NCBI GenBank assembly: GCA_033816765.1 | Contig: CM066291.1 | Location: forward strand, 248,001 to 312,000 | Length of the DNA stretch: 64,000 nt | DNA from: Nothopassalora personata | Taxonomy: Eukaryota > Ascomycota > Dothideomycetes > Mycosphaerellales > Mycosphaerellaceae | Direction of reading: 5' to 3' | Shown: positions 1 to 11,924 of the stretch, one piece after another | How the letters are laid out: each line of letters opens with the position of its first letter | Numbering within the stretch: the first letter of the stretch is position 1 | Notes under the pieces: model-generated | What the model saw: only the letters and a program-made list of their open reading frames with translations | What the model was told of the DNA's origin: nothing | Databases searched by the model: none | Made by a program: the position numbers and the translations under genes

Positions 1-3000
1 AATATCTTAAGGAGATTATTAGGGCGTAGTAAGGCAAGAGGCCCGAAGAATAGAATATAAAGGAATTCATCCGCCTATTTGTATCCTTAAGTAACCTAAT
101 TAAACCTAAGGATTTGGATAATAGCTCCCGGAGTCGCCTCCTCCTTTAGGGATTACTAGAGGTAGTCGCAAAAGCGGTCTATAAGGCTTACGGGCTTTAC
201 CTAAAGCAACCTAAGAAGTTTAGGGACTTTTAGAGGATCCTCGATAAAGCTACTAGCATCGTAGATAGTAAGGAGGGATAGAAAGCTATACATATAGATT
301 TCCCTCTTACTTTACCTTAGCTATACCGCTTAGTCGTAAAGCAAATGCCGCGCCTTAAGCCTAAGATTAATACGCTTAAGAAGGCTACCTCTAGGACTAT
401 TATTAATAATAACCTAATCTAGAAGGTAGCTAAGATAAGTATACGTGTATACTAGCGCGGTCGCGTCGCGGACGCGGGTACCTTCTACCCGAGCGAGAAT
501 TAACGCTCTATACAACCGGAGAGGCACGACCTAGATACCGAACTGTAGGTTTACGTAATGTAGCGTCCCCTATCGTACAATCGCGAACAGTCTAAAGCGA
601 TAGATAGTTATTACTATAACTGTAGCAGTTCGAAGTACTAGGCTAGTAATTGTAGGGCGATAAGGTCCTTAATATCCCGGGGCTACGTATACCTCGCCCC
701 GAATAACTAGTAGTATCTAGGGAAAGAAGGCGATCCGCGTCCTACTAAGTTTAACTTTCGGAGGGACTATAGTAAACCAAAACTGCTCTATATGCTCCCT
801 CTACTCGAAGAATATTACGGGCCGATCGAGTTTAATAACTAGTATAAGATTCCCGTACTACGGAAGTAATAGATAGGTAGGGACTACACTAGGGTAACGA
901 AGGTCACGCCTCCTAATTATTCTAGGCCCCCTCCTAACTTTAGGCATTTAATAGAATATAGCCCTTAGGACGTACGGTCTAGCTAAATAGAGAAGGCTAC
1001 TAGGATATATTAGGTCTCATTCGGAGAAAGTAAAGCGGAGTAGGCAATCGACTTAGGCGAGCTTAACGAGGTATCTACCTATCCTATATAGTCTAACAAA
1101 GCGAAAGGGAAGGCACCCGTAGGCATTCTAAAGAATCCGTACCCGAGGACCCGGTCCTTAGCCTGGGATCTACGAGCCCGAGCTAAGGCTACTAAGAAAG
1201 TTCGCCTACAATTAGAATAGGAGATCCGGTAAGCTAAGATTAACTAGTAGGAGGTTAAAATAATTAACGAAGTTAGTACTTAAATAAACGAAACTCAATT
1301 ATTAGCTAGATCCGGGGTAACCCTAGGAAGGGGAAATAATGCCTATGTAAATAGACTAGGGGACGATACTAATAAAGGACTACCTAAGGATATGCCTATT
1401 AGTCCCGTGAACGCCCCCTTCGCATAAAGGAAGCGTATGTAGAATGCTAAGACTATAAGGATTAATAACTACGTCCGACAATATAGATTAGCTAGTAATA
1501 GCCCGGTTACGAAGGAAGAGGGTATTATCTACTAGATTAATTAGATCCTCTAGATAACGTTTCCTAATGTAAACGCCTAAGATTAGTTTCGATATAGTCG
1601 CTAGTTCGAGGCTACCCTTTCCGGTCGCGTTACTAACACCCCCGCTCTTTAGGAGAAGCTTACTATAGTGCGACGTCTTATAGGAAAGGACCCTAAGGTT
1701 CGTACTAGACAAGTAGTTACCTATGAAGATAACCTAAGTATAATAAGGAGGTCTTCCGCGAAGATAGTTAGGCCTAGTATATCGGAGTGTATTTACCTAT
1801 GCTCTACTCTAAAGGTGCGGTCCCTACTACTAAGCTATATAAGGACGTTAAGAAAATCGGGCTCTCTAGTGTCCTTAACAACTTTACTATAGTCCCTAGT
1901 CCTTAGGTAGTAGCGGAGTTTAGGATAAATAAGAACTAGATTAGGTACCTAATTAACGAGGGTTCCGAGGTGAATATTATCGGCTAGAGAAACGCTTATA
2001 GATTTAGGTTACCGGTAATGTCGAGTACTTAGCTTACCTTTCGAGGTGCTAGAGGGCGGGCCTAGTTTAAAGGTGTTATAGGCAATTTAGATGTTTAGGT
2101 ATTTAGGGTTTACTACTAGGTAGACATGTTTATCTCTTTGGATCTAAACTTACTAACAATCCTAGGACGTCCGTAAGCCCGTAAGGTGCGGCTTACTGCC
2201 CGTAACTGCGATAATAGTTTATAGGAGGGGACTATTGCTAGCCGTAAAGGTAAAAGTGTTATGTTTACTACCCTAGTTAGCTCGGATAGGTGTAAGACCC
2301 TTTAAGAACTGTTAAAAGCGTCGGGAAATAGAAGGGTAGGTTAATTTACAGCGCTTAACCTACCTGAGACTTACTAAAGCCGGATTTAATAAAATTAGTA
2401 AGGTTCTCGTACTCTCTCGGAGAAACCTCGGACTTTAATTTACCGGTCCCGGGACCGGTAAATAGCTATAGTAAGGAAAACGGGTACGACTACGACACGA
2501 CGTATCTATAGGAACCCGGTAAGGCTCTAACGCCGAGCAACTATTTAGCTTACTTATTAGGATTGCTTAGGACTACTAGAGTAAAGGAACGAGTTACAGA
2601 AATTAGAATAGGCGCGTTTAAGGGAGATTCTATTACTAACGTTTATTTAGTTTAAGGAGATTAGCCCTCCGCGATCCTAAGGTAATCTACATTGAATGCT
2701 TAGGTACGGAAGTAACATATAGGCTAACATATAGCTAACATTAGGCTACCGTAGGTCTTTACGATATATAAGCGTAAGGCGGATAAGAAGAAGCTAGTAG
2801 ACGCGAGCGTTCACGAACGCCTAGAATTACGAGTTAAGGGAGATATAGAATAGAAGCGTAGGGCACTATACCTAGAATCCAAGATGCCTAAAGGATAAGG
2901 TCCGTTCGATAGGAAGTACTTAACTAAGAAATTCTTAAGTATTAAGCGAGGTAGCTAGATTACTCTAGAACGACTTACCTTAATTAAGGTTAGCATTAAG

Positions 3001-3183
3001 CTATTACTAATAGAAAGGGCCTTATTCGATAAGATGCTCTACAATCGGGAGGCAGTCCTCGCTTAGGATTTTAGTTACATAAGGCAAATTAGGCACGACG
3101 TTATACTACCTTAGAAGATTAACACGGTCCCTTATAGGCTATAGTAGGCACGCCCTATCCGGTTACACCTAAGTCTTAGGGCA
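1..3183 (+). pseudogene. Gypsy-1a gag/protease part, RIP-inactivated
   Basis: Relic of the gag to protease part of a Ty3/gypsy element; its 5' end lies outside the window. The reading frame is littered with TAG and TAA where Gln or Trp would be expected, and CpA/TpG are nearly absent while CpG is kept, as RIP produces. A degenerate zinc knuckle is readable near 612-655 (C-x2-C-x4-Y-x4-C), where the expected His is Tyr, a CA-to-TA change. The whole segment is repeated in inverted orientation at 5970-9172. No protein can be made. Assignment as gag rests on the knuckle and on the pol domains that follow; the protease motif itself was not seen clearly. Confidence 0.7.
1..3183 (+). repeat. Left arm of Gypsy-1 inverted duplication
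   Basis: Matches the reverse complement of 5970-9172. The left arm starts at or before the window edge and homology stops at 3183. Differences are mostly CA/TG versus TA, for example near 2841-2846, where this arm has TAG and the other keeps TGG. Confidence 0.85.
2438..2463. repeat. 26 bp perfect palindrome, copy 1
   Basis: Half-site atttaccggtccc followed by its exact reverse complement, centred on CCCGGG. It stands inside the RIPed Gypsy-1 left arm. Confidence 0.9.
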
Positions 3184-5969
3184 ATTGTTAAGCGTATAAT
3201 TAGAGCCCGGATTAAGAATAACATCCTAGAATACTTATAAGGGGCATATTCTAATAGCTAGTTCCTAGTCGTAAAAAAGGTTAATGCCTCTAGAAGCGAT
3301 GTACTATATCGGCTAATTAACTTAGCTATGCTCCTAAATGAGGTTACTATGCGCGATGCTAACATTCCACCGGACACGGATAGCTTCTTAGAGGATTTTG
3401 CCGGGTACCGAGTCGCTTTACTTATAGACCTGTTTTTAGGTTATAATTAGATTACTTTAGATAAGTCCTACCGGGACTTAATAGCCTTTATAACCCCTCT
3501 TAGCCTAGTACGTAATACGACTCTACCTTAAGGAGCTACTAATTTAGTTGCCTAGTTCGTGCGTACGGTAATAAAGATTCTATTTAATTATATCTCGTAT
3601 CGAGCGAAGCCGTTTCTCGATAACATCGGTATTAAGGGACTAACTAAGGACTATAGAAATGCCGAAGTAGAGCCTAGGTTAAGGAAATAGGTTATTAAGT
3701 ATATCGTTTCCCTAGATCTAGTTCTTACTAACCTAGAGAGAGCTAGTACGGTAGTTACTAGAGGCAAATCCTAATAGTTATACGAAAAGCTTAAGATTGT
3801 TAGGTACGTTACTAGCCCGGATAGTCGCTATCCTAACCTAAAGGTTATAGCTAAGATCCTAGACTAGCCTACGCCTACCTATATTAAGGAGGTCCGTACC
3901 TATGTAGGACTATATGTATACTTCCGGATATAGATCCCCTAGTTCGTTATTATCGCTCGACTAATGTATAAGCTACTAAAGAGGGACGCCGAGTTCACCT
4001 AGATAGAAAATGAGCAGTTCTCGAAAGAAGAGGTTACTAGATATCTTATATAGGCTCTAGCCTTAGTTACCCTCTACTACTTACCTAGTGCTAGGTCTAT
4101 TTTTGTCTTAGTTAATGCTAGCGGCACTAGATAGGGATGTATCGTTTCTTAAGAATTAATAGATAGCACTCGACGGCGTTACCCGGTGCGGTATAAGAGT
4201 AGGATCTAGAACGCGTTAGAATCTAGATATAATACTAGTAAGCGGGAATGCCTTAGGGTCCTTAAGGGGCTTAAGAAGATCTAGAGATATATTACTAGCG
4301 TTAATTTTATCCTTAAGGTTAATGCTAAGACACTTGTATAGTAGCTTAACCGGCCGGCTTCGGACCTACCGAACTCGGCAATAGCCCGGTAGGTCGTATA
4401 GATTAGGTTATTCACGTTCGAGGTAAAGTACGTTACGGGGACTAGATACACTAGTCTAGATGCCCTGTCTCGTAGGCCCTCTACACCTTAGGAACCTAGG
4501 GAGGCTAACGAAGACGAAGTTAACTAGATAATTAATAATAAGCTATTCGGGTACCCGGAGCCGGTCGACACCTATCTAGTTAAAATCTAGAAAACACGAT
4601 ATCTTAGGGACTAATATTCTAAGGGCTCTTAATAGCTTACTTAGGTTATAGAAACTAGGACCCGACCCGATAGTATTACCCGTACTAAGTACCGGCGGCT
4701 AGTAAAGAAGAGCGTTAACTTCTTTATCCGAGACCGATTACTATTCTTCTAGAAGCGCCGAGGAGTACCGTTATAACTTATAATTAACGATAATAAGGCT
4801 TAGAAGGAAATCGTTATAGAGTGCCATAAGAGACACGGTTACCGTAGCGCTAAGGTCGTATATAACCTTATTTCCGTTCGGTATTACTAGGACGGGTACT
4901 TCGCCGATGTCTCTACGTAGGTTCAAAGTTATGCTCCTTATAGGTTTCGCGAAGGCAACTAGCGCGCTAGTAAGCTTCACTTATCGAGCCCTTAGGTTAT
5001 TAGTAAGAAGTAGTACTCGGACCCCGTCTAGGTACATAAAAATAGATACCTCCTAGTTACGCGCGAAGCACTTAGTAACTAGATCGAGGCTAGAGTAATA
5101 AGGGCGCCTCCTAGCTCTAAGACGGTTACTAAGTTTCTATATAAAGATGTCTTCTATAGGCACGGCTACTACGCTAAAATTGTTAAGGGGATGTCGCAAT
5201 GTATAGCACGCCCACGACCTGCCAGTCGTAGATGAACTAATTCTTGCCTTTTGTTCAAGACGCATCGCGCGTCGCAAGGTGTACTCATGCGTGTCACGTG
5301 CGGCTTGGCAGCCGGTCGCGACCGCATGTCACATGCAAGGCCACATGTAGGGGTTAGCCACTGGGCTGCCCCTTACAAAAATTGTGCTTAATAACGCTAC
5401 GGTTTATACGGCTAAGGTTAAGCGGTTACTTGTAGGACTTAGTGTTCGAAGGATCCGAGTATTACCGTACTATCCGTAGTCTAATGCTCTAGTCGAGGTT
5501 AGGCACCGTCCGATTCTTATAGCGTTAGTAAAGCTTATAAGGAACATATACCGCGGATAGGAGCAATAGGTACCCACTATGTTATAGGCTAATAGGACTA
5601 CGACCTGTCGTACTACTAGAATAACGCTAGCTTAGGTCCTATATAGCTATCGCACGATTCTACCAATTAAGGTTAAGTATCCGACGTAGGCAAATTATTA
5701 ATAGGGGTCGGTTAGGACGACTGAGGACCTACTTACTATACGTGCGCGTTAACTCTAGGCTCGAGACCTTAGTTTAGAAGAGCTATATACTCGAAGGAAG
5801 CGACTAAGAGAACTTAGTAAGGACTACTTTAATTCTTACCGGAATGTTAACTTTATTAGTTCCTAGAAGGGCGACCTTATTATAAGGTTCGACAAGCTAT
5901 ATAAGGATAACTTCTTACGTAAGATCGGTTACCGATAGTAAGGTCTATATCGGGTGTCTAGTGTCTCTA
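3184..5969 (+). pseudogene. Gypsy-1a pol relic: RT, RNase H, integrase
   Basis: Continuation of Gypsy-1a. Reading through the RIP-type stops gives recognisable Ty3/gypsy pol: reverse transcriptase about 3300-3950, an RNase H-like block about 4090-4470 ending in the typical ASLDALSRRP-like string near 4450-4480, and integrase-like sequence about 4700-5960. The integrase is split by a 194 bp non-RIPed insertion at 5184-5377. Many in-frame TAG/TAA codons make it non-functional. Unlike the gag part, this segment has only one copy in the window. Family assignment is by eye from residual motifs. Confidence 0.7.
5184..5377. mobile_element. MITE-like insertion with 8 bp target duplication
   Basis: A 194 bp block inside the Gypsy-1a integrase relic with ordinary CpA/TpG content, unlike the RIPed DNA around it. 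It is flanked by aaaattgt at 5176-5183 and 5378-5385, and removing it restores the integrase frame. The ends are short imperfect inverted repeats (taagggg at the left; the right end reads tgtaagggg on the other strand). An 8 bp duplication with such ends suggests a non-autonomous hAT-type element; a 5 bp duplication (aaaat) with slightly longer ends is also possible. It contains no ORF. Confidence 0.6.
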
Positions 5970-8900
5970 TGCCCTAAGACTTAGGTGTAACCGGATAGGG
6001 CGTACCTACTATAGCCTATAAGGGACCGTGTTAATCTTCTAAGGTGGTATAACGTCGTGCCTAATTTGCCTTATATAACTAAAATCCTAAGCGAGGACTA
6101 CCTCCCGATTGTAGAGCATCTTATCGAATAAGGCCCTTTCTATTAGCAATAGCTTAATACTAACCTTAATTAAGGTAAGTCGTTCTAGAGTAATCCGGCT
6201 ACCTCGCTTAATACTTAAGAATTTCTTTGTTAAGTACTTCCTATCGAACGGTTCTTGTCCTTTAGGCATTTTAGATTCTAGGTATAGTGCCCTACGCTTC
6301 CATTCTATATCTCCCTCGACTCGTAATTCTAGGCGTTCGTGAACGCTCGCGTCTACTAGCTTCTTCTTATCCGCCTTACGCTTATACATCGTAAAGACCT
6401 ACGGCATCCTAATGTTAGCTATATGTTAGCCTATATATTACTTCCGTGCCTAAGCATTTAATATAGATTGCCTTAGGATCTCGGAGGGCTAATCCCCTTA
6501 AACTAAATAAACGTTAGTAATAGAATCTCCCTTAAACGCGCCTATTCCAATTTCTACAACTCGTTCCTTTACTCTAGTAGTCCTAAGCAATCCTAATAAG
6601 TAAGCTAAATGGTTACTAGGCGTTAGAGCCTTACCGGGTTCCTATAGATGCGTCGTGTCTTCCTATAGATACGTCGTGTCGCGGTTATATCCGTTTTCCT
6701 TACTATAGCTATTTACCGGTCCCGGGACCGGTAAATTAAAGTCCGAGGTTTCTCCGAGATAGTACGAGAACCTTACTAATCTTATTAAATCCAGCTTTAG
6801 TAAGTCTCCGGTAAGTTAAGCGCCGTAAATTAACCTACCCTTCCATTTCCCGACGCTTTTAACAGTTCTTAAAGGGTCTTGCACCTATCCGAGCTAACTA
6901 GGGCAGTAAATATAACACTTTTACCTTTACGGCTAGTAATAGTCCCCTCCTATAAACCATTATCGCAGTTACGGGTAGTAAGCCGCACCTTACGGGCCTA
7001 CGGACGTCCTAGGATTGTTAGTAAGTTTAGATCCGAAGAGATAAACATATCTACCTAGTAGTGAACCCTAAATACCTAAATATCTAAATTGCCTATAACA
7101 CCTTTAAACTAGGCCCGCCCTCTAGCACCTCGAAAGGTAAGCTAAGTACTCGACATTACCGGTAACCTAAATCTATAAGCGTTTCTCTAGCCGATAATAT
7201 TCACCTCGGAACCCTTATTAATTAGGCACCTAATCTAGTTCTTATTTATCCTAAACTCCGCTACTACCTAACGACTAGGGACTATAGTAAAGTTATTAAG
7301 GACACTAGAGAGTCCGATTTTCTTAACGTCCTTATATAGCTTAGTAGTAGGGACCGCACCCTTAGAGCAAAGCATGGTTAAATATACTCCGACATACTAA
7401 GCCTAACTATCTTCGCGGAAGACCTCCTCATTATACTTAGGTTTATCTTTATAGGTAACCACTTGTCTAGTGCGAACCTTAGGGTCCTTTCCTATAAGAC
7501 GCCGTACTATAGCTAGCTTCTCCTAAAGAGCGGGGGTATTAGTAACGCGACCGAAAAGGGCAGCCTCGAACTAGCGACTATATCGAAACTAATCTTAAGC
7601 GTTTACATTAGGAAACGTTATCTAGAGGATCTAATTAATCTAGTAGATAATACCCTCTTCCTTCGTAACTAGGCTATTACTAGCTAATCTATATTGTCGG
7701 ACGTAGTTATTAATCCTTATAGTCTTAGTATTCTATATACGCTTCCTTTATACGAAGGGGGCGTTTACGGGACTAATAGGCATATCCTTAGGTAGTCCTT
7801 TACTAGCGCCGTTCCCTAGTCTATTTACTTAGGCATTATTTCCCCTTCCTAGGGTTTCCCCGGATTTAGCTAATAATTAAGTTTCGTTTATTTAAGCACC
7901 GACTTCGTTAATTATTTTAACCTCCTACTAGTTAATCTTAGCTTACCGGATCTCCTATTCTAATTGTAGGCGAACTTTCTTAATAGCCTTAGCTCGGGCT
8001 CGTAGATCCTAGGCTAAGGACCGGGTCCTCGGGTGCGGATTCTTTAGAATGCCTACGGGTGCCTTCCCTTTTGCTTTATTAGACTGCATAGGATAGGTAG
8101 ATACCTCGTTAAGCTCGCCTAAGTCGATTGCCTACTCCGCTTCACTTTCTCCGAATGAGACCTAATATATCCTAGTAGCCTTCTCTATTTAGCTAGACCG
8201 TGCGTCCTAGGGACTATACTCTATTAAATGCCTAAAGTTAGGAGGGGGCTTAGAATAATTAGGAGGCGTAACCTTTATTACCCTAGTGTAGTCCCTACCC
8301 ATCTATTACTTACGTAGTACGGGAATCTTATACTAGTTGTTAAACTCGATCGGCCTATAATGTTCTTCGAGTAGAGGGAGCATATAGAGCAGTTTCGGTT
8401 TACTATAGTCCCTCCGAAAGTTGAACTTAGTAGGACGTAGATCGCCTTCTTTCCCTAGGTACTACTAGTTATTCGGGGCGAGGTATACGTAGCCCCGGGA
8501 TATTAAGGACCTTATCGCCCTACAATTACTAGCCTAGTACTTCGAACTACTATAGTTGTAGTAACAACCATCCATCGCTTTAGACTGTTCGCGATTCTAC
8601 AATAAGGGACGCTACATTACGTAAACCTATAGTTCGGTGTCTAGGTCGTACCTCTCCGTTTATATAGAGCGTTAATTCTCGCTCGGGTAGAAGGCACCCG
8701 CGTCCACGACGCGACCGCGCTAGTATGCACGTATGCTTATTTTAGCTACCTTCTAGATTAGGTTATTATCGATAATAGTCCTAGAGGTGGCCTTCTTAAG
8801 CGTGTTAATCTTAGGCTTAAGGCGCGGCATACTTTACGACTAAGCGGTGTAGCTAAGGTAAAGTAAGAGGGAAATCTATATACATAGCTTTCTATCCCTC

Positions 8901-9172
8901 CTTACTATCTACGATACTAGTAGCTTCATCGAGGATCCTCTAAAAGTCCCTAAACTTCTTAGGTTGCTTTAGGTAAAGCCCGCAAGCCTTATAGACCGCT
9001 TTCGCGACTACCTCTAGCAATCCCTAAAGGAGGAGGCGACTCCGGGAGCTATTATCTAAATCCTTAGGTTCAATTAGGTTACTTAAGGATATAAATAGGC
9101 GGATAAATTCCTTTACATCCTATTTTTCGGGCCTCTTACCTTGCTACGCCCTAATAATCTCCTTAAGATATT
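5970..9172 (-). repeat. Right arm of Gypsy-1 inverted duplication
   Basis: Reverse-complement match of 1-3183, slightly less RIPed. It has a tandem duplication of about 21 bp (6640-6660 and 6661-6681) that is single in the left arm and explains the roughly 20 bp length difference. Confidence 0.85.
6711..6736. repeat. 26 bp perfect palindrome, copy 2
   Basis: Same palindrome as at 2438-2463, in the right arm of the Gypsy-1 inverted duplication. Confidence 0.9.
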
Positions 9173-9737
9173 CCTGACTCCCTAACATCGAGTAGGCGTT
9201 AAACCTTAAGAACTCTAATAAGAACGCCCTCCTAAAACGCGCCTTGTTAGTAAGCTACCTAGGTAGTCTTATAACTACGCGTCGGATAGTAGTTTCGCAA
9301 TTGCGCTTAAACCTGCCCTAGAAATTATCCTTCTTAATAGATGCCCGAGGCGGATACTAGTCTATTAGGTCGCTAAACCGCTCTTAGAACTTAGTAGCAT
9401 TAGTACTATTAAAGAACGGATTCTTAGCACCTCCTAGAGGTGGAAAGCGAGGGCTAGCATTTTCCATTGCTACTACTAACCGTCTAAAGAGGGCAGTTAT
9501 AGTATCTATTCCAATTATGCTATTCGTTCCTACACCTATACCTAATCTAGCGGCGCTGGTTCCGCTTCTCCCTTCTTTACTAGATTTAGGTGTTTCCCCT
9601 TTCTCCGATTCCTCTATCCCCTCATAAGGGACAGAATCCCTATAGGCCCCTTCTATTTTCGTGGGGTTTATAGGCTGTTCGTAGCCTCTACCTATGTCGG
9701 TAAAGGTGCTAAGTTTTTCTAGTAATGCAGCCGTATC

Positions 9738-10003
9738 TGTTAAACAGGTACGAGTTGCGCAGCCACTGGAAGATGGAATCTTGCCTTAGGACGAAGAAGG
9801 ACCCAATGGGATAGCGTGTCTCTATGAACAAGTATCGCGGATGTGGATGTAAAGGATAAGAGGCAGACTCATCTGTTCGGATGAGTCTTATACCCCTGAT
9901 CCAGCCATGTCACCCAGCCACGTAATCCTGTTGCGGGGCAACCACATGTTGGGGTCCGGTAGACCCCAACCTCTTTAACCCGATGACCTGCATATTCTCA
10001 ACA
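9738..10003 (-). repeat. Copia-1 3' LTR
   Basis: 266 bp, TGTT..AACA. Internally it is bordered by a purine-rich tract on the minus strand (gagtgggag, 10004-10012), the expected plus-strand primer. Confidence 0.93.
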
Positions 10004-10037
10004 CTCCCACTCAGGTCAGAAGGTCTCCAACAATCCC

Positions 10038-11924
10038 TTATGCAAGCTGGAGCTGCCTCACAAAGTTTTGAAACTGCTGGCCACTAAGGGGTTTGGTTAA
10101 CCCATCAGCAACCATGTTCTTTGTATGGCAGTACTCCACTGCAATCTTCTTCTGCCACCAGAGATGTCTGACGTAGTTGTATGCAACATCAATGTGCTTT
10201 GACCTCTCGTGCACATGGGCATCTTTGACAAGGGTCAAAGCTGCTTGGTTGTCGCCCATGAGCTTCACTGGTCTCAGCTCGTCAGCAGTACTCTTGCATG
10301 CCTTGACGCTTGGCTGGAAAGAACATTCTCCAACAAGCTCTGGACACCTCATTTCTCGGAGGACTGCAGCAAGGAACTGCGACTGCTTTGCGGCTGCGTT
10401 CATGGCCATGAACTCAGCCTCCATTGTTGATGTTGCAACAGACTTCTGCTTCTTACTCATCCAGGACACAGGGGATCCGCAGAGGAGCCACACATGCCCA
10501 AGGATTGAGACTCTGTCTGCTTTGTCCATAGCATAGTCAGAGTCTGAGTACCCCTGGAGAACACCTCCACCGCGCTTGAACATCAATCCAAGATCAGGGT
10601 ATGATCTGAGATAGCGGGAGAGTTTCTTCAAAGCTCTCATGTGTTGCTTTGACGGGTCGGCCACATATGAGCTGATTCTTCCAAGGGGGAAAGCAAGGTC
10701 CGGTCTTGTCATTGTCATTGGCCACATCCAGGTACCATTGTAGCTCTGGTAATCCTGCTTGTTGCACCTCTCATCCATTGTAGCCGTAGGTTTCAAGTCT
10801 TCGTAGCTATCCATGGGTGAGTGGGTTGGTGTAGCCTTCTCTCTAGCCATATTCATCTTGGCAAGGTTGGTTTGAACATAGTGTCCCTGATCGAGCTTGA
10901 GAGTTCCTTGGGACCTATCTCTCGTGATCCTCATTCCGAGGATCTTCTCAGGTTCCCCAAGATCTTTGATCTTGAACACGCGTCCAAATTCAGCCTTGAA
11001 CCACTGAATATCTGACAGCTTCGGAGCTGCAATAGGGATGTCATCCACATGGGTGAGAATCATGATGTCTCTCCCTTTGTGAATGAGTAGGCATGGATCC
11101 ACCTGGGACTGGGTGAATCCAATCTGTTCCAGCTTGGCAACACAGAGTTTGTTCCAGTCTCTGGCTGCTTGTTTGAGTCCGTAAAGGCTGCGTAAGACCT
11201 TGAAGACCATGTTCGGGGGAACCTCAACACCTAGGGGTGGGATCATGTAGATGTCTTCAAGAAGACTGCTCTCGGTGAAAGCATTGTTCACATCCACCTG
11301 GTGCATCTCGAGATCCTTCTCGCACACTACAGCCATGAACACCCTGAGGGTATCATGCCTGACAGTAGGCGCAAAGGTCTCTTCGAAGTCAACACCATAT
11401 TTCTGTGAAAATCCTCTTGCAACCAGTCTTGCCTTGAACTTCTCTATGGCTCCACTGATCATCCTTTTCACATCAAAGACCCACTTGGATGTAACCAGGT
11501 TGGCACCCTTTGGCGGTACAACTGGTTCCAAGGTGTTGTTGCTTTCCAAGGCAATAAGTTCTTTCTGGATTGCCTCTTTCCACATATGTCCCCAATTGGG
11601 GTCTCCCACTGCCTCCTTATAGGACTTTGGGATTGGCACTTCCTGCTGGTAGGCTATGGCCTGCCCAACAGCAGCAAATGCATACTCTTCCACGTCATTC
11701 AGGATTTCCTCAACCCAGCTCATGGTTGGATCAAGATGAAACATCTGGGCAATCAATGCCCTGTGATGCTTGGCTTCATGCTCAGCAGAGCCATCATCTC
11801 CATCCCCCCTTGACCTCTTGTTGCCTGCAAGTTGGGATGGCTGTTGAGGCTGGTCCTCCTGAATGGGATCTTCCTCGTTTTCTCCTGGAGTCCCCTCGTC
11901 TCCAATCTTCTGGTATTCTCCCAT
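10038..11924 (-). CDS. Copia-1 reverse transcriptase and RNase H
   Basis: 628 codons from the first ATG of this frame; the natural polyprotein would enter from upstream. The RVT_2-type reverse transcriptase is clear: KARLVARGFSQ, QVDVNNAF, SLYGLKQAARDWN, and the active-site box reads HVDD instead of YVDD. The C-terminal RNase H shows GYSDSDYA, TMEAEFMA, GDNQAALTL, ERSKHIDV and ADGLTKPL. The frame is intact to the stop, 35 bp before the 3' LTR. Because gag and this part are in different frames with integrase broken between them, the element cannot make a normal polyprotein. Confidence 0.88.
   Translation of the reverse strand: MGEYQKIGDEGTPGENEEDPIQEDQPQQPSQLAGNKRSRGDGDDGSAEHEAKHHRALIAQMFHLDPTMSWVEEILNDVEEYAFAAVGQAIAYQQEVPIPKSYKEAVGDPNWGHMWKEAIQKELIALESNNTLEPVVPPKGANLVTSKWVFDVKRMISGAIEKFKARLVARGFSQKYGVDFEETFAPTVRHDTLRVFMAVVCEKDLEMHQVDVNNAFTESSLLEDIYMIPPLGVEVPPNMVFKVLRSLYGLKQAARDWNKLCVAKLEQIGFTQSQVDPCLLIHKGRDIMILTHVDDIPIAAPKLSDIQWFKAEFGRVFKIKDLGEPEKILGMRITRDRSQGTLKLDQGHYVQTNLAKMNMAREKATPTHSPMDSYEDLKPTATMDERCNKQDYQSYNGTWMWPMTMTRPDLAFPLGRISSYVADPSKQHMRALKKLSRYLRSYPDLGLMFKRGGGVLQGYSDSDYAMDKADRVSILGHVWLLCGSPVSWMSKKQKSVATSTMEAEFMAMNAAAKQSQFLAAVLREMRCPELVGECSFQPSVKACKSTADELRPVKLMGDNQAALTLVKDAHVHERSKHIDVAYNYVRHLWWQKKIAVEYCHTKNMVADGLTKPLSGQQFQNFVRQLQLA

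Larger units (their letters stand above)
5970..9737 (-). pseudogene. Gypsy-1b, truncated inverted RIPed copy
   Basis: Second copy of the same Ty3/gypsy element on the minus strand, containing only the gag/protease part and leader. It is cut at the point equivalent to 3183 of copy 1a and abuts the integrase end of 1a. The stretch 6087-6389 remains open for 100 codons and keeps a Trp codon that is TAG in the other arm, so this copy is somewhat less mutated. Beyond 9172 it continues through 5' sequence that lies outside the window for copy 1a. It was later interrupted by the Copia element at 9738 and resumes at 14974. Confidence 0.7.

Noticed and set aside
1668..1892. Short open frames within 1-9700 and 14974-19100
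   Set aside because: They are accidental gaps between RIP stops in retroelement relics, except where noted as ghost frames; none looks like a host gene.
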